In this document: positions 50,574-59,194 of the stretch, in pieces
Position numbering within the stretch: position 1 is the first letter of the stretch
Layout: the number at the start of each line of letters is the position of its first letter
Assembly (NCBI RefSeq): GCF_004745825.1
Contig: NZ_SRLA01000001.1
Location: 1,426,001-1,490,000 of the forward strand
DNA length: 64,000 nt
Direction: 5' to 3'
Source: Hymenobacter fodinae
GTDB lineage: Bacteria; Bacteroidota; Bacteroidia; Cytophagales; Hymenobacteraceae
Made by a program: the position numbers and the translations under genes
The notes under the pieces: generated by a model
What the model was told of the DNA's origin: nothing
Databases searched by the model: none
The model's input: the letters and a program-made list of their open reading frames with translations, nothing else

Positions 50574-52682
50574 TTACTTCGCTTCTACGAGCCGGCGCAC
50601 TGCCGGGACGATGGCCAACTCCGTTTGGCCGGCAGGTGCTTTGGCCGCCTCCAGTTGTTTGAGGGCCGCCGCCTGCCACGCGGCCGTAGGCGCCTGCCTC
50701 TTTTCCAGCTGCGCTAAGCGCTCCAACGACAAGGTAGCCAGCGCCTTCAGCTGAATAGAAAGCGGGGCGTATTCCGTAAGCGTAGGGTTGGTCGTAAGAA
50801 GGGGCTGCACTAGGGCATCATTGGCTTGCCAGCGCAGCAGCGTGGCTCGCAATGCGGCCAGGGTAGCACGAGTATCAGCGGGGAGGGTGCCAGCCGAGGC
50901 CGCGCGCCGCGCCAGCAAGGCATCTACGGCTACGCCAAACTCCCGCGCCGCATCTGACTCGGGCAAGGCTGCATCCACAAGCCGGGTTAGGGGCGTTTGA
51001 GTGGTGTATTTGAACCCCTGGAAATGGCGCTTGTATTCCTTCACGGGCTCTAGCACGCTGGCGAAAGTGCGTAACGGGGCCACCGCTTGCCCCTGGGCCA
51101 GTTGGGCAAGCAACTTCTCCGGGGCCTTTTTGTGCTGTAGGCCCATAGCATCTAGCTGCTGACTAACCAGCGCCAAGCGGCGGTACATATCCGGCACCGA
51201 TGTAACGGAGCCGCTGCTCCACAACCGCTCGGCTACGGCCGCTGCTCTAGGCCAGATTCGGGAGTCGACAATGACGGAATCCACGAACTCGGCCCACATG
51301 GTGGCTTCCCCACCAAGCACCAGCTTCTTCTGCTCGGCAGTAAGGGGCGCATCCTGGGGCAAAGGGTCTACGGCGTAATGGCTGGCGGCGCTGTAGTTCA
51401 GATCAATATAGTAGCCATTGGAGAGCAGGGTAGGATGGCCTTGTTTAGCTGCATCATAAAGACCCTTGCGGCCGCGCCAGCTCTGAATAACGGCATCGGT
51501 CGGTAAGCCTGGACCCAGAATTTCGTCCCAGCCCACCATTCTCTTGTTGTAATTGGTGAGCATTTGCGCAATACGACGGTTGAAGAAGGTCTGCAAAGCA
51601 TGCTTATCCACTTGGCCCTTATCCGTTACCATCTTGTTGTCGCGCATGTACTGGGCAATGCGAGGATTGCGTTTCCACTGACGGCCATCATTTTCATCGC
51701 CCCCGATGTGGAAGTAAGGGTCCGGAAACAGTGCGGTCATTTCGGCCAGTAGTTTATCTATCAGCTGGTAGGTGGTTTCCTTAGTCGGGTCGATGGCAAT
51801 ATTAAGGACTCCCCAACGCGGCGAAACACCATACGTGGAGTCGTTGGAAGCAAGCTCAGGGTAGCCCGGCAACCAGGCCGTGGTATGGCCCGGCATATCA
51901 AACTCCGGCACCACCCGGATGCCCCGCCGGGAGGCGTAGGCCAGTACTTCTCGTACCTGGGCCTGCGTGTAGAATTGTCCTTCGCTGCCCATAGTGTGCA
52001 GGCGCGGCAAAGCGCGGCTCTCCACCCGGAACCCTTGATCATCGGACAGGTGCCAATGCATAACATTGAGCTTGGTAGCCCACATGCCATCTAGGTTACG
52101 CTTGATGACAGGCAGGGGCATGAAGTGGCGAGCTGCATCAAGCAGGAGCCCCCGCCAAACAAAGCGCGGCGAATCGGTGATGTCTACTTCCGGAAACCAG
52201 AACGATTTTTTCTCATGCACAACGAGTTGCCGGAGAGTAGCCAGTCCGCGCAGTACGCCCAGGTGGGTAGCAGCATTGAGGGATACGCCCATGGGCGTCA
52301 CGCGGAGGCTGTATGACTCATCTTCGCCTAAAGCCAGCAACTGACCCGCCCGCCCGTACTGAATTACCAAATTGGCCATTGGCACCTGCGAGGCAAGGCG
52401 GGCTTTACGGACCGCATCAGCCGAGGGTGATGCCGCTGATAAGGCTGGCAGCAGGAAGCGGTTGACGGTTTCGGTAATGGCAGAATCGGCGGCACTGCTT
52501 GGGGCTAGCGTAGAAACCTGCCAGGTAAAGCTCGCCTTAATGGGGAAGCGGCCCTGGCCCCAAGCGGCCTGAGTTGGTACGGGCAACAGACCACGCGTAT
52601 CGGTGGTAGGTTGAGCGTGTAAGCCACCAGTGCAGAAAAGCAGTACTAAAAAGAAGAAACGAGGGAGCAGGAACCGAGGCAT
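50574..52682 (-). CDS. Secreted beta-N-acetylhexosaminidase (GH20)
   Basis: 702 residues from the ATG at 52682; earlier in-frame starts lack a signal. Signal peptide FFFLVLLFCTGGLHAQ, a GH20b-like N-domain (LLPVPTQAAWGQGRFPIKASFTW), then the GH20 TIM barrel: GLLLDAARHFMPLPVIKRNLDGM, MHWHLSDDQGFRVES, VPEFDMPGHTTAWLPGYPEL and the catalytic Asp329-Glu330 pair in HIGGDEND. The C-terminal part (about 540-702) is helical. It removes terminal N-acetylglucosamine or N-acetylgalactosamine from chitin oligomers, glycans or peptidoglycan fragments in the periplasm or outside. The lipoprotein gene follows in the same direction; no chitinase or transporter is near. Confidence 0.94.
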   Translation of the reverse strand: MPRFLLPRFFFLVLLFCTGGLHAQPTTDTRGLLPVPTQAAWGQGRFPIKASFTWQVSTLAPSSAADSAITETVNRFLLPALSAASPSADAVRKARLASQVPMANLVIQYGRAGQLLALGEDESYSLRVTPMGVSLNAATHLGVLRGLATLRQLVVHEKKSFWFPEVDITDSPRFVWRGLLLDAARHFMPLPVIKRNLDGMWATKLNVMHWHLSDDQGFRVESRALPRLHTMGSEGQFYTQAQVREVLAYASRRGIRVVPEFDMPGHTTAWLPGYPELASNDSTYGVSPRWGVLNIAIDPTKETTYQLIDKLLAEMTALFPDPYFHIGGDENDGRQWKRNPRIAQYMRDNKMVTDKGQVDKHALQTFFNRRIAQMLTNYNKRMVGWDEILGPGLPTDAVIQSWRGRKGLYDAAKQGHPTLLSNGYYIDLNYSAASHYAVDPLPQDAPLTAEQKKLVLGGEATMWAEFVDSVIVDSRIWPRAAAVAERLWSSGSVTSVPDMYRRLALVSQQLDAMGLQHKKAPEKLLAQLAQGQAVAPLRTFASVLEPVKEYKRHFQGFKYTTQTPLTRLVDAALPESDAAREFGVAVDALLARRAASAGTLPADTRATLAALRATLLRWQANDALVQPLLTTNPTLTEYAPLSIQLKALATLSLERLAQLEKRQAPTAAWQAAALKQLEAAKAPAGQTELAIVPAVRRLVEAK

Positions 52683-52816
52683 AGCGGAAGGAGGGTGGAG
52701 ACTCGAAAGTACACAAGCATCGGGCCGGTACAGGAACCCGTGGCTTTTTTTCTCATTTTGCGCCCGATTACGCCTATTCTCCTTCACTAGTTATCGGCCC
52801 GCTGTTTCTGTACTGC

Positions 52817-54616
52817 ATGAAGTCGCCCTCCCGTCTGGCCTGGCTGTTCTGCTCGGTATTTATCGTACTGGTATCCTTCTGGTACTATCCAAAATGGAAA
52901 AACACGCAAACTGAAGCAGTTATCAGCTGGGATGCCTCTGGGTACTACATGTACTTGCCGGCCATATTCGTGTACCACGACCTGAAGGAACTCAAGTTTC
53001 GGGACGAGGTGGTAACGAAGTACAAGCCCGCGCCCGGTTTCGATCAGGCCTTCCTGCACCCCAAGAGCGGCCACTATGTGATGAAATACTCCTCGGGCCT
53101 GGCCCTACAGGAGCTTCCGTTCTTCTTACTGGCGCACACGTTAGCCGAGCCGCTTGGCTACCCCGCCGATGGCTTTTCCCCGCCTTATCAGTTGATTCTG
53201 CAGATTGCGAACACGTTGGTGGCCTTGCTAGGCCTGTGGCTGGTACGCCGGGCGCTGCTACCTCGGTTTGGGGAGTGGCCTACGGTGCTGACGCTGTTGG
53301 TGCTAGTCCTCGGCACCAACTACCTCGACTACTCCGCCATTAATGGGGCCATGACCCACAACTGGCTGTTTCTGTGGTATGCCGTGCTGATTCTGCTGAC
53401 TCCGGCTTTTTACCGGCGCCCTACGCTGGGGCGGGCCGTGGCTATTGGGGCCGTGGTAGGCTTAATGGTGCTAACGAGGCCCACCGAAATTCTGGCCGCG
53501 CTGCTCCCGCTGTTCTGGGGGATGCAGCCCAGCTGGGCGTCGGTGCGCGAGCGGCTTGCTTTTTGGCAGCAACACCTAGGCCTCTTGCTGGGCGCGGGAG
53601 TGGCCGGCGCCGCCTTTGTAGCTATTCAGCCCTTGTACTGGCACTACGTAAGCGGCGACTGGATTGTGTATAGCTACCAGGATCAGGGCTTCAGCTGGCT
53701 CAAGCCCCATCTCTGGGACGGTATCTTCAGCTTCCGGAGCGGCTGGCTGCTGTACTCACCCTTGCTCGTTACGGCCCTGCTTGGCTTCGGACCGCTGCGG
53801 CACCGGGTGCCGCGCAGCTTCTGGGCTATTCTGCTGTTTACCGTAGCTTTCATTTACGTCACGTTCGCCTGGGACATTTGGTGGTATGGTGGCTCATTGG
53901 GTCAGCGGGCTATGGTGCAGAGCTACGCCGTGCTGGCCTGGCCGTTGGCTGCTTCCTTAGGCTGGATACTGGCCCGGCCTCGGTGGGTACTGGCCTACGC
54001 CGTGTTCTTTGTGCTGGGTGTGTACTACAACCTGTGGCTCACCCACCAAGCACACCGGGGCGGGCTGCTGGTTGCCGGCGACATGACCCGTGCCTACTGG
54101 CTGCGCATACTCGGGCGCTACGAGGTGCCCAAAGAAGCGCGCCTACTGCTAGACAGCAACGGCTGGTACACAGGCCCCACCGACAATGCCAAAGTACTGC
54201 TACAAGAAGGGTTTGAAACGCAGGATAGTGCTGCCTGCGCTGGTCCGCCGCTGGTGGGGCGCTGCTCCTTCCTGATGGACACGGTGCGGCAGAATACCCC
54301 CGAGTATACGGTGCCGCTACAACCCGGCGACTACACTTGGCTGCGAGCCACGGTGCAGGCCCGAACCGAGGAAATGCAGTGGGATATGTGGCACATGACG
54401 CTGCTGCTAGTCAGTTTCCGCAAAGGCGATGCTGTAGTAAAAGAAAGCTACATCCGGCTGGAGCGCGCCCTCGAACCTGGCCAAACGAACACCCTGCCGC
54501 TCGACGTGCACACTCCTCGCCGTGGTGAGTTCGATAAAGTGGTTGTCAAGCTCTGGCATCCCGGCAAAACGCGCTTGCTCATCGATGACCTGAAGCTGGT
54601 AGGATTCCCTGATTAG
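52817..54616 (+). CDS. Polytopic GT-C-like glycosyltransferase candidate
   Basis: 599 residues. A first helix (LAWLFCSVFIVLVSFWYYP) is followed by a loop beginning ISWDASGYYMYLPAIFVYHDLKEL, whose acidic residue in the first periplasmic loop matches the GT-C (dolichyl/undecaprenyl-phosphate sugar transferase) layout, then about ten more helices to residue 420. The last 170 residues are soluble and beta-rich, perhaps a carbohydrate-binding jelly roll (GDYTWLRATVQARTEEMQWDMWH). This would glycosylate a lipid or protein at the outer face of the inner membrane, but this is inferred from topology only. It diverges from the GH20 gene and is closed by a bidirectional terminator. Confidence 0.75.
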   Translation: MKSPSRLAWLFCSVFIVLVSFWYYPKWKNTQTEAVISWDASGYYMYLPAIFVYHDLKELKFRDEVVTKYKPAPGFDQAFLHPKSGHYVMKYSSGLALQELPFFLLAHTLAEPLGYPADGFSPPYQLILQIANTLVALLGLWLVRRALLPRFGEWPTVLTLLVLVLGTNYLDYSAINGAMTHNWLFLWYAVLILLTPAFYRRPTLGRAVAIGAVVGLMVLTRPTEILAALLPLFWGMQPSWASVRERLAFWQQHLGLLLGAGVAGAAFVAIQPLYWHYVSGDWIVYSYQDQGFSWLKPHLWDGIFSFRSGWLLYSPLLVTALLGFGPLRHRVPRSFWAILLFTVAFIYVTFAWDIWWYGGSLGQRAMVQSYAVLAWPLAASLGWILARPRWVLAYAVFFVLGVYYNLWLTHQAHRGGLLVAGDMTRAYWLRILGRYEVPKEARLLLDSNGWYTGPTDNAKVLLQEGFETQDSAACAGPPLVGRCSFLMDTVRQNTPEYTVPLQPGDYTWLRATVQARTEEMQWDMWHMTLLLVSFRKGDAVVKESYIRLERALEPGQTNTLPLDVHTPRRGEFDKVVVKLWHPGKTRLLIDDLKLVGFPD

Positions 54617-54656
54617 CCAGCCTCGCTGGGCCAACAGTTGATACCTAAAACATATA

Positions 54657-54704
54657 AAACCCCGCCCGACGCCCAACTATGTATTGGCGCGCCGGGCGGG
54701 GTTT
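54657..54704. terminator. Bidirectional terminator hairpin
   Basis: AAACCCCGCCCG (54657-54668) pairs with CGGGCGGGGTTT (54693-54704) over 12 bp with a 24-nt inner region. It lies between the convergent GT-C-like and DUF58 genes. Confidence 0.75.
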
Positions 54705-54755
54705 GACTTATATAAGGTAGCCAAGCAATGTTGTGGCCTAGCATGGCCTGAAACC

Positions 54756-56111
54756 CTAAATCAGGCCACGCGCCTTAAACTCCAGATACTTATTGATGGT
54801 GTTGGCCGTGAGCTGCTGGGGAGGAGTTAGGAGAGAGTAGATGCCGTAACGGTTTAGCTCCAGCACAATCTGCCGCTTCTCCTGCGCAAATTTTTCGGCA
54901 ATAGTTTGGTTATACACATCCTCCGTAGTGGCGGCGGGTGTTTCCAGGTACTGCCGCAACTCCGTGTTTTCAAAGAACACCACTAGCAGCAAGTGCGACT
55001 TAGCCAGGCGGCGCAGGTAAGGCAACTGGCGCTGCATGGCGCTCAGCGTTTCGAAATTGGTGAACAGAATGAGGAGGCTGCGCTGCTTAATATGCGTCCG
55101 GACTTGGGTGTAGAGGGCCTGAAAGTCGGTTTCCAAATATTTCGTGCGCTGCTTGTACAGCACCTCCAGCAGTTTGCCCAGGTGGCCACTGCGCCGGTCG
55201 GCGGGCACGAGGCGCTCGGGCTTTTCGGCGAAGGTGAGCAGCCCCGCTTTATCGTGCTTGAGCAGGGCAATGTTGCTCACCACCAAGGTCGCGTTGATGG
55301 CGTAGTCTAGCAGGCTGAGGCCATCAAAGGGCATGCGCATTACCCGACCTTTGTCGATGAGGCAGTACACCTGCTGGGCGCGCTCATCCTGGTAATGATT
55401 CACCACCAAGGCTTCGGCGGCCTCCGGAGTGGTGGCGCGGCGGGCAGTAGCTTTCCAGTTGAGGCTGCGGGAGTCGTCGCCGGGAACGTACGGCCTGATC
55501 TGCTCAAACTCCATACTGTGGCCTACCCGCCGAATGCGCTTCACGCCCACATCGGTGAGGCGGTTATGAATGGCCAGCAGCTCAAACTGGCGCATCTGCA
55601 GGAAAGAGGGGTACACTGGCACCATCTGATCTTGCGCAAACCGGAACCGGCGGCGTACCAGGCCTAGAGGGGAGGCCACCAGCACGTTTAGCGCCCCAAA
55701 GTGGTATTCGCCCCGCTTGGTAGGCCGTAGCTGATAGCGAATAATGTGCGTCTGGCCGCTCTCTATTTCTGCCTCAAACAGCACGTCGCGCCGCTGAAAC
55801 TGGTGTGGAATCTCATCAATGGCTTCGGCGCTGATTGGGAAGCGGTAGTGATTTTCAATATAGAGCGCCACTTCATTGTCGGAGCCGTTGGCGAGTTTGT
55901 CACCCAACACCCGCCGGCCAAATAACGGCCGGCGTTTCTGCCCCTGCCCCGGCGCGTAGAGCAGAACAATATCAATGAACGACAGCAGGAGAAGGGCCGC
56001 CAGCAGCACCTGCAGCGGCACTAGCAGCCCCGGCACCAGAAAAGCCACCACAAAGCCCACCACCAACAGGCCTAGCACTACAAAAAAACGGGGCGTCAGG
56101 AAAAAACTCAT
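54756..56111 (-). CDS. DUF58 domain-containing membrane protein
   Basis: 451 residues. Two N-terminal helices (FFVVLGLLVVGFVVAFLVPGLLVPLQVLLAALLLLSFIDIVLL region, first 55 residues) precede a beta-rich domain, then the DUF58 signature EFEQIRPYVPGDDSRSLNWKATARR and a von Willebrand A-like C-terminal half (VYCLIDKGRVMRM in place of the usual DxSxS metal site). DUF58 proteins accompany MoxR ATPases in many phyla and are thought to be chaperone partners or binding targets for it. It starts with an ATGA overlap on the NADAR gene, so both are translationally coupled. Last gene of the module. Confidence 0.92.
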   Translation of the reverse strand: MSFFLTPRFFVVLGLLVVGFVVAFLVPGLLVPLQVLLAALLLLSFIDIVLLYAPGQGQKRRPLFGRRVLGDKLANGSDNEVALYIENHYRFPISAEAIDEIPHQFQRRDVLFEAEIESGQTHIIRYQLRPTKRGEYHFGALNVLVASPLGLVRRRFRFAQDQMVPVYPSFLQMRQFELLAIHNRLTDVGVKRIRRVGHSMEFEQIRPYVPGDDSRSLNWKATARRATTPEAAEALVVNHYQDERAQQVYCLIDKGRVMRMPFDGLSLLDYAINATLVVSNIALLKHDKAGLLTFAEKPERLVPADRRSGHLGKLLEVLYKQRTKYLETDFQALYTQVRTHIKQRSLLILFTNFETLSAMQRQLPYLRRLAKSHLLLVVFFENTELRQYLETPAATTEDVYNQTIAEKFAQEKRQIVLELNRYGIYSLLTPPQQLTANTINKYLEFKARGLI

Positions 56112-56659
56112 GTGGTGCGTAGCTGGTCTCTTACTTCCATCAGGGCAAAGCCCAGCAGGTTCTCGCCCTGCCAGCGCGCCGGGTGCTCCGCATCCACTGA
56201 GTCGGCCGCCAAGCCTATGCCCCAGATGCTGTCAACGGGGCTGGCTTCCACCAGTACCCGGTCGTGGGTGTCTAACAGAAAGTCTCGTAACGAAGGATGC
56301 TGGCTGAACTTGTGGACGTTGCCAGCTCGAACAATCTCGTACTTGCGGGCATCCCACACCGCAGGGTCGAAACCTGTGACTTGGCGGCCCAGCTTCTTAG
56401 CTTCGGCCGGGCTGGGAGCCGCCAGAATTTTCGCCAAGAGCTCCGTATTCTGAAATAGCCGCGCTTTCTCGGCCATCATCCAGTGCTCCGTGGAGCGGTA
56501 AGTGATGCCCGTCACTACAAAATCAGCCAGCCACCACTGGCTGAAGCACGACTTGGTTAACTCTCCCGATTTGCTGGGCTGGTGCCCCCAAAAGAATAAG
56601 TACTTGAGGCGGTGCCCCTGCGTGAGCTCATCAAGCAGCCAGGAAGTGGAGTACTTCAT
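56108..56659 (-). CDS. NADAR-family protein (YbiA-like N-glycosidase)
   Basis: 183 residues with the NADAR-family blocks LKYLFFWGH, SCFSQWWLADFVVTGITYRSTEHWMMAEKARLF, AEAKKLGRQVTGFDPAVWDARKYEIVRAGNVHKFSQHPSLRDFLLDT, LVEASPVDSIWGIGL and WQGENLLGFALMEVRDQL. The Glu of STEHWMM and the acidic WGIGL-region residues match the catalytic pocket pattern. NADAR proteins include E. coli YbiA, an N-glycosidase acting on riboflavin intermediates, and enzymes removing ADP-ribose from DNA guanine (DarG/NADAR antitoxins). Here it is the middle gene of moxR-NADAR-DUF58 with 0-bp and 4-bp junctions, an unexpected place. No DarT-like toxin is seen. Confidence 0.9.
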   Translation of the reverse strand: MKYSTSWLLDELTQGHRLKYLFFWGHQPSKSGELTKSCFSQWWLADFVVTGITYRSTEHWMMAEKARLFQNTELLAKILAAPSPAEAKKLGRQVTGFDPAVWDARKYEIVRAGNVHKFSQHPSLRDFLLDTHDRVLVEASPVDSIWGIGLAADSVDAEHPARWQGENLLGFALMEVRDQLRTT

Positions 56660-57736
56660 TTAGCGGGGCACTTCAATCTGCTGGATAATTTGCTTGACGA
56701 TGTCGTCGGGGGTGCCGCCTTCCATTTCGCGCTCCGGCGTGAGCTGAATGCGGTGGCGCAACACGGCTGGCGCCAGGTACTGAATGTCCTCGGGCGTCAC
56801 AAAGTCGCGGCCGCGGAGGGCGGCCAGGGCTTTGGCCCCATTGAGCAGAGCGATGGAAGCCCGTGGCGAAGCCCCGAGGTAGAGACCCTTATGGGCGCGG
56901 GTCTGGCCTACAAGACGAGCAATGTATTCTAGCAGCTTCGGCTCCACGTGCTGCCGACGGACCAACTGGCGCATGTCGGCCAACTGCGCGGCCGTTAGTA
57001 CGGGCTGTACAGCATCAGTCGTGACGCCGCCAAAGCCGCTGTGGTGGCCTAGCAGAATCTGTACTTCTTCCTCGGCGGTAGGGTAACCCACGTGGAGCTT
57101 AAACAGGAAGCGGTCGAGCTGGGCTTCGGGCAAGCGGTAGGTGCCTTCCTGCTCCACCGGGTTTTGGGTTGCCAGTACCAGAAACGGCTCCGGCATGGCG
57201 TAGGTGGTGCCATCCTGGGTTACGTGCCGTTCTTCCATTACCTCGAACAGAGCCGACTGCGTTTTGGCCGGAGCACGGTTGATTTCGTCGATCAGCACGA
57301 TGCTAGCGAAGATAGGGCCCGGCCGAAACTCAAATTCTCCGCGCTGCGGCCGAAACACGGAGGTGCCTAACACGTCGGAGGGCATGAGGTCAGGGGTGAA
57401 TTGCAGGCGGCTGAACGGCACATCGAGGGTGCGGGAGAGCAGCTTGGCCGTGAGGGTCTTGGCAACACCCGGTACGCCTTCTAGCAGCACGTGGCCATCA
57501 GCAAGCAGCGCCGTCAGCAACAGCTCGGCTAACTCCTGCTGGCCCACAATAATCTTGGCCAGCTCCTGGCGGATAGCGGCGGCATGCGCGGAGAGCTGAC
57601 TGAAATCGGTGCGCGGAGCAAGCGTTTCCGAAGCCGAAGAAGTTGCGTCGTGGAGTGACTCAGTAGCAGGAGCTTGGGGTGTGGTGTCCTCTGGCAAGTG
57701 GTGGCCTAGATCCGAAGAAGTTGATGAATTATCCAT
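56660..57736 (-). CDS. MoxR-family AAA+ ATPase
   Basis: 358 residues with an ATG at 57736. A disordered Ser/Thr/Pro-rich N-terminus of about 55 residues leads into the AAA_3 domain: IVGQQELAELLL, Walker A GVPGVAKT (87-94), FTPDLMPSDVLG, Walker B SIVLIDEINRAPAKTQSALFEVMEERHVT, sensor 1 LATQNPVEQEGTYRLPEAQLDRF, and the lid domain (ASPRASIALLNGAKALAALRGRDFVTPEDIQ). MoxR ATPases act as chaperones for VWA-domain or membrane complexes and link to stress resistance. The NADAR gene begins directly at its stop. An AT-rich gap of 164 bp upstream may hold an internal promoter. Confidence 0.94.
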   Translation of the reverse strand: MDNSSTSSDLGHHLPEDTTPQAPATESLHDATSSASETLAPRTDFSQLSAHAAAIRQELAKIIVGQQELAELLLTALLADGHVLLEGVPGVAKTLTAKLLSRTLDVPFSRLQFTPDLMPSDVLGTSVFRPQRGEFEFRPGPIFASIVLIDEINRAPAKTQSALFEVMEERHVTQDGTTYAMPEPFLVLATQNPVEQEGTYRLPEAQLDRFLFKLHVGYPTAEEEVQILLGHHSGFGGVTTDAVQPVLTAAQLADMRQLVRRQHVEPKLLEYIARLVGQTRAHKGLYLGASPRASIALLNGAKALAALRGRDFVTPEDIQYLAPAVLRHRIQLTPEREMEGGTPDDIVKQIIQQIEVPR

Positions 57737-57900
57737 ATGTTAGGCAGATCGAAAGCGAATGAAATGAGGAGTTGGTTGGTGAGGTTTAGTTATAATATTA
57801 TTTCATATATATGTGTTGTGTTTAAGCTGATAGAAGCCGCAATCCAGTGAATTGATAAAGTACAATTACGGTAAGATTATATTTTTGAGTTAAGTGCAAT

Positions 57901-59190
57901 TTAGAATGCGGCTTTTCTGAAGTCGCTTAGTGCTCGGCTAAGACGCAGCAAATCGGTAGCAGTAACTTGCGGCGCGGTTTCCACCCGATGTATCAGCTTA
58001 ATCAGGTCATCTACTTGCGCGCGCGGTATCCCGGCCTTTTGGGCTAGTCGCTCACGGGTAGCCTCATCGTTTAAATCGAGCGTGGGTTCTTGTAGACGGT
58101 GACGTAATTGCTCCCGAAACAGCCCAATCTTTTTCTCGGCAATAAGCGCATGGTTTGCCCCTTGCCGATACAGCGCGGCCACGGTACGCGTGAAGAGCAG
58201 CGTAGTATTGGGCAACGGCTTCAGCACGGGAATAACGCGCTGACGCCGGCGGGCCTCGAAGAACGTGAACAGCGCTAGGCCGGCTAGGCCAGTATACAGC
58301 GCCCACCGCAAGGCGGTATTTTGCTTTAGCACGCGCAACAACGACTGCTCACCCAAAGTCCCCTGCTTCTGGTACTCATCCCAGAACACCGGCCGCGCAG
58401 CCGGCAGCACTGACAGTGCCGCAAATGCATAAGTGGTGGCGCGTGGCTGGAGCAGCGTGTAGTTGCTAAAGACGGCCGGCGTGGAGCTCAGCACGAAAGC
58501 GCCCTGGCCTAGCGGCACCCGCAGCAGCACGGGCCGCCGCTGGGCATCGATGGCCAGTACGGTGGCCCGGCATCCCGTGTAGGCTTCAAAATGCCACTGC
58601 ACATCATCAGTAGGAAAGCGGTACTGGCCTGCCGCGCCACGGGGGGGAGAGAGCAGAGTAAGGCTGGCCTGTTGAGAGGCAGGAGCCAGGTTGCGTCTGG
58701 AGCGCTGGAACCGGCGGGCCATCAGACTATCCAGATCCAGGGCCGGCTTGGTATCAAAATGCAGCGTGTCTTGCAGCAGATTGTCAAATTGCTCGGCCGC
58801 AATAAAGGCCGTATTACCCGCCGCAACGTAGCGCAGTAGGGCATCACGATCGAGGCGGGAGCAATAAAAATCAGCGTTGATAAAAATATAAGAAGCTGCC
58901 TGGCCTAGCAGGGGCAACTGAGACTGGGGAGACAGCACCGAATCGGGGTTGATGTCCTCGTTAAGCGTGGGCAGCAGTTGGTTGGCAATAGGCTGCCGAA
59001 TGGTGGTGATGGCCTGACCCGGAAATACGCGCGGCAACGCGTCGAACAAGACGTAGGTGCCGTACGGGATTTTGTCGCGGTTGATGAAGGTGGGTCGCCA
59101 GTTAGTAGGAGTAGGCCGGAAGTACTCAACCAGCACGAAGGCCACAAACAGCAGCACTAACCCCAGAAAGAAAGCACGGAAGCGGGTCAT
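57901..59190 (-). CDS. DUF4350-like membrane protein of the MoxR module
   Basis: 429 residues from the ATG at 59190. One N-terminal helix (FFLGLVLLFVAFVLVEYF), a soluble periplasmic domain with ThuA/glutamine-amidotransferase-like character (DKIPYGTYVLFDALPRVFPGQAI, TLLSPPRGAAGQYRF, VPLGQGAFVLSSTPAVFSNYTLLQP), a second helix (LRWALYTGLAGLALFTFFEARRRQRV) and a helical cytoplasmic part (LFREQLRHRLQEPTLDLNDEATRERLAQKAGI). This is the usual architecture of DUF4350 proteins next to MoxR. Role unknown, but the module position is fixed in many bacteria. It starts 4 bp after the stop of the preceding gene, which indicates coupling. Confidence 0.85.
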   Translation of the reverse strand: MTRFRAFFLGLVLLFVAFVLVEYFRPTPTNWRPTFINRDKIPYGTYVLFDALPRVFPGQAITTIRQPIANQLLPTLNEDINPDSVLSPQSQLPLLGQAASYIFINADFYCSRLDRDALLRYVAAGNTAFIAAEQFDNLLQDTLHFDTKPALDLDSLMARRFQRSRRNLAPASQQASLTLLSPPRGAAGQYRFPTDDVQWHFEAYTGCRATVLAIDAQRRPVLLRVPLGQGAFVLSSTPAVFSNYTLLQPRATTYAFAALSVLPAARPVFWDEYQKQGTLGEQSLLRVLKQNTALRWALYTGLAGLALFTFFEARRRQRVIPVLKPLPNTTLLFTRTVAALYRQGANHALIAEKKIGLFREQLRHRLQEPTLDLNDEATRERLAQKAGIPRAQVDDLIKLIHRVETAPQVTATDLLRLSRALSDFRKAAF

Positions 59191-59194
59191 AGGC

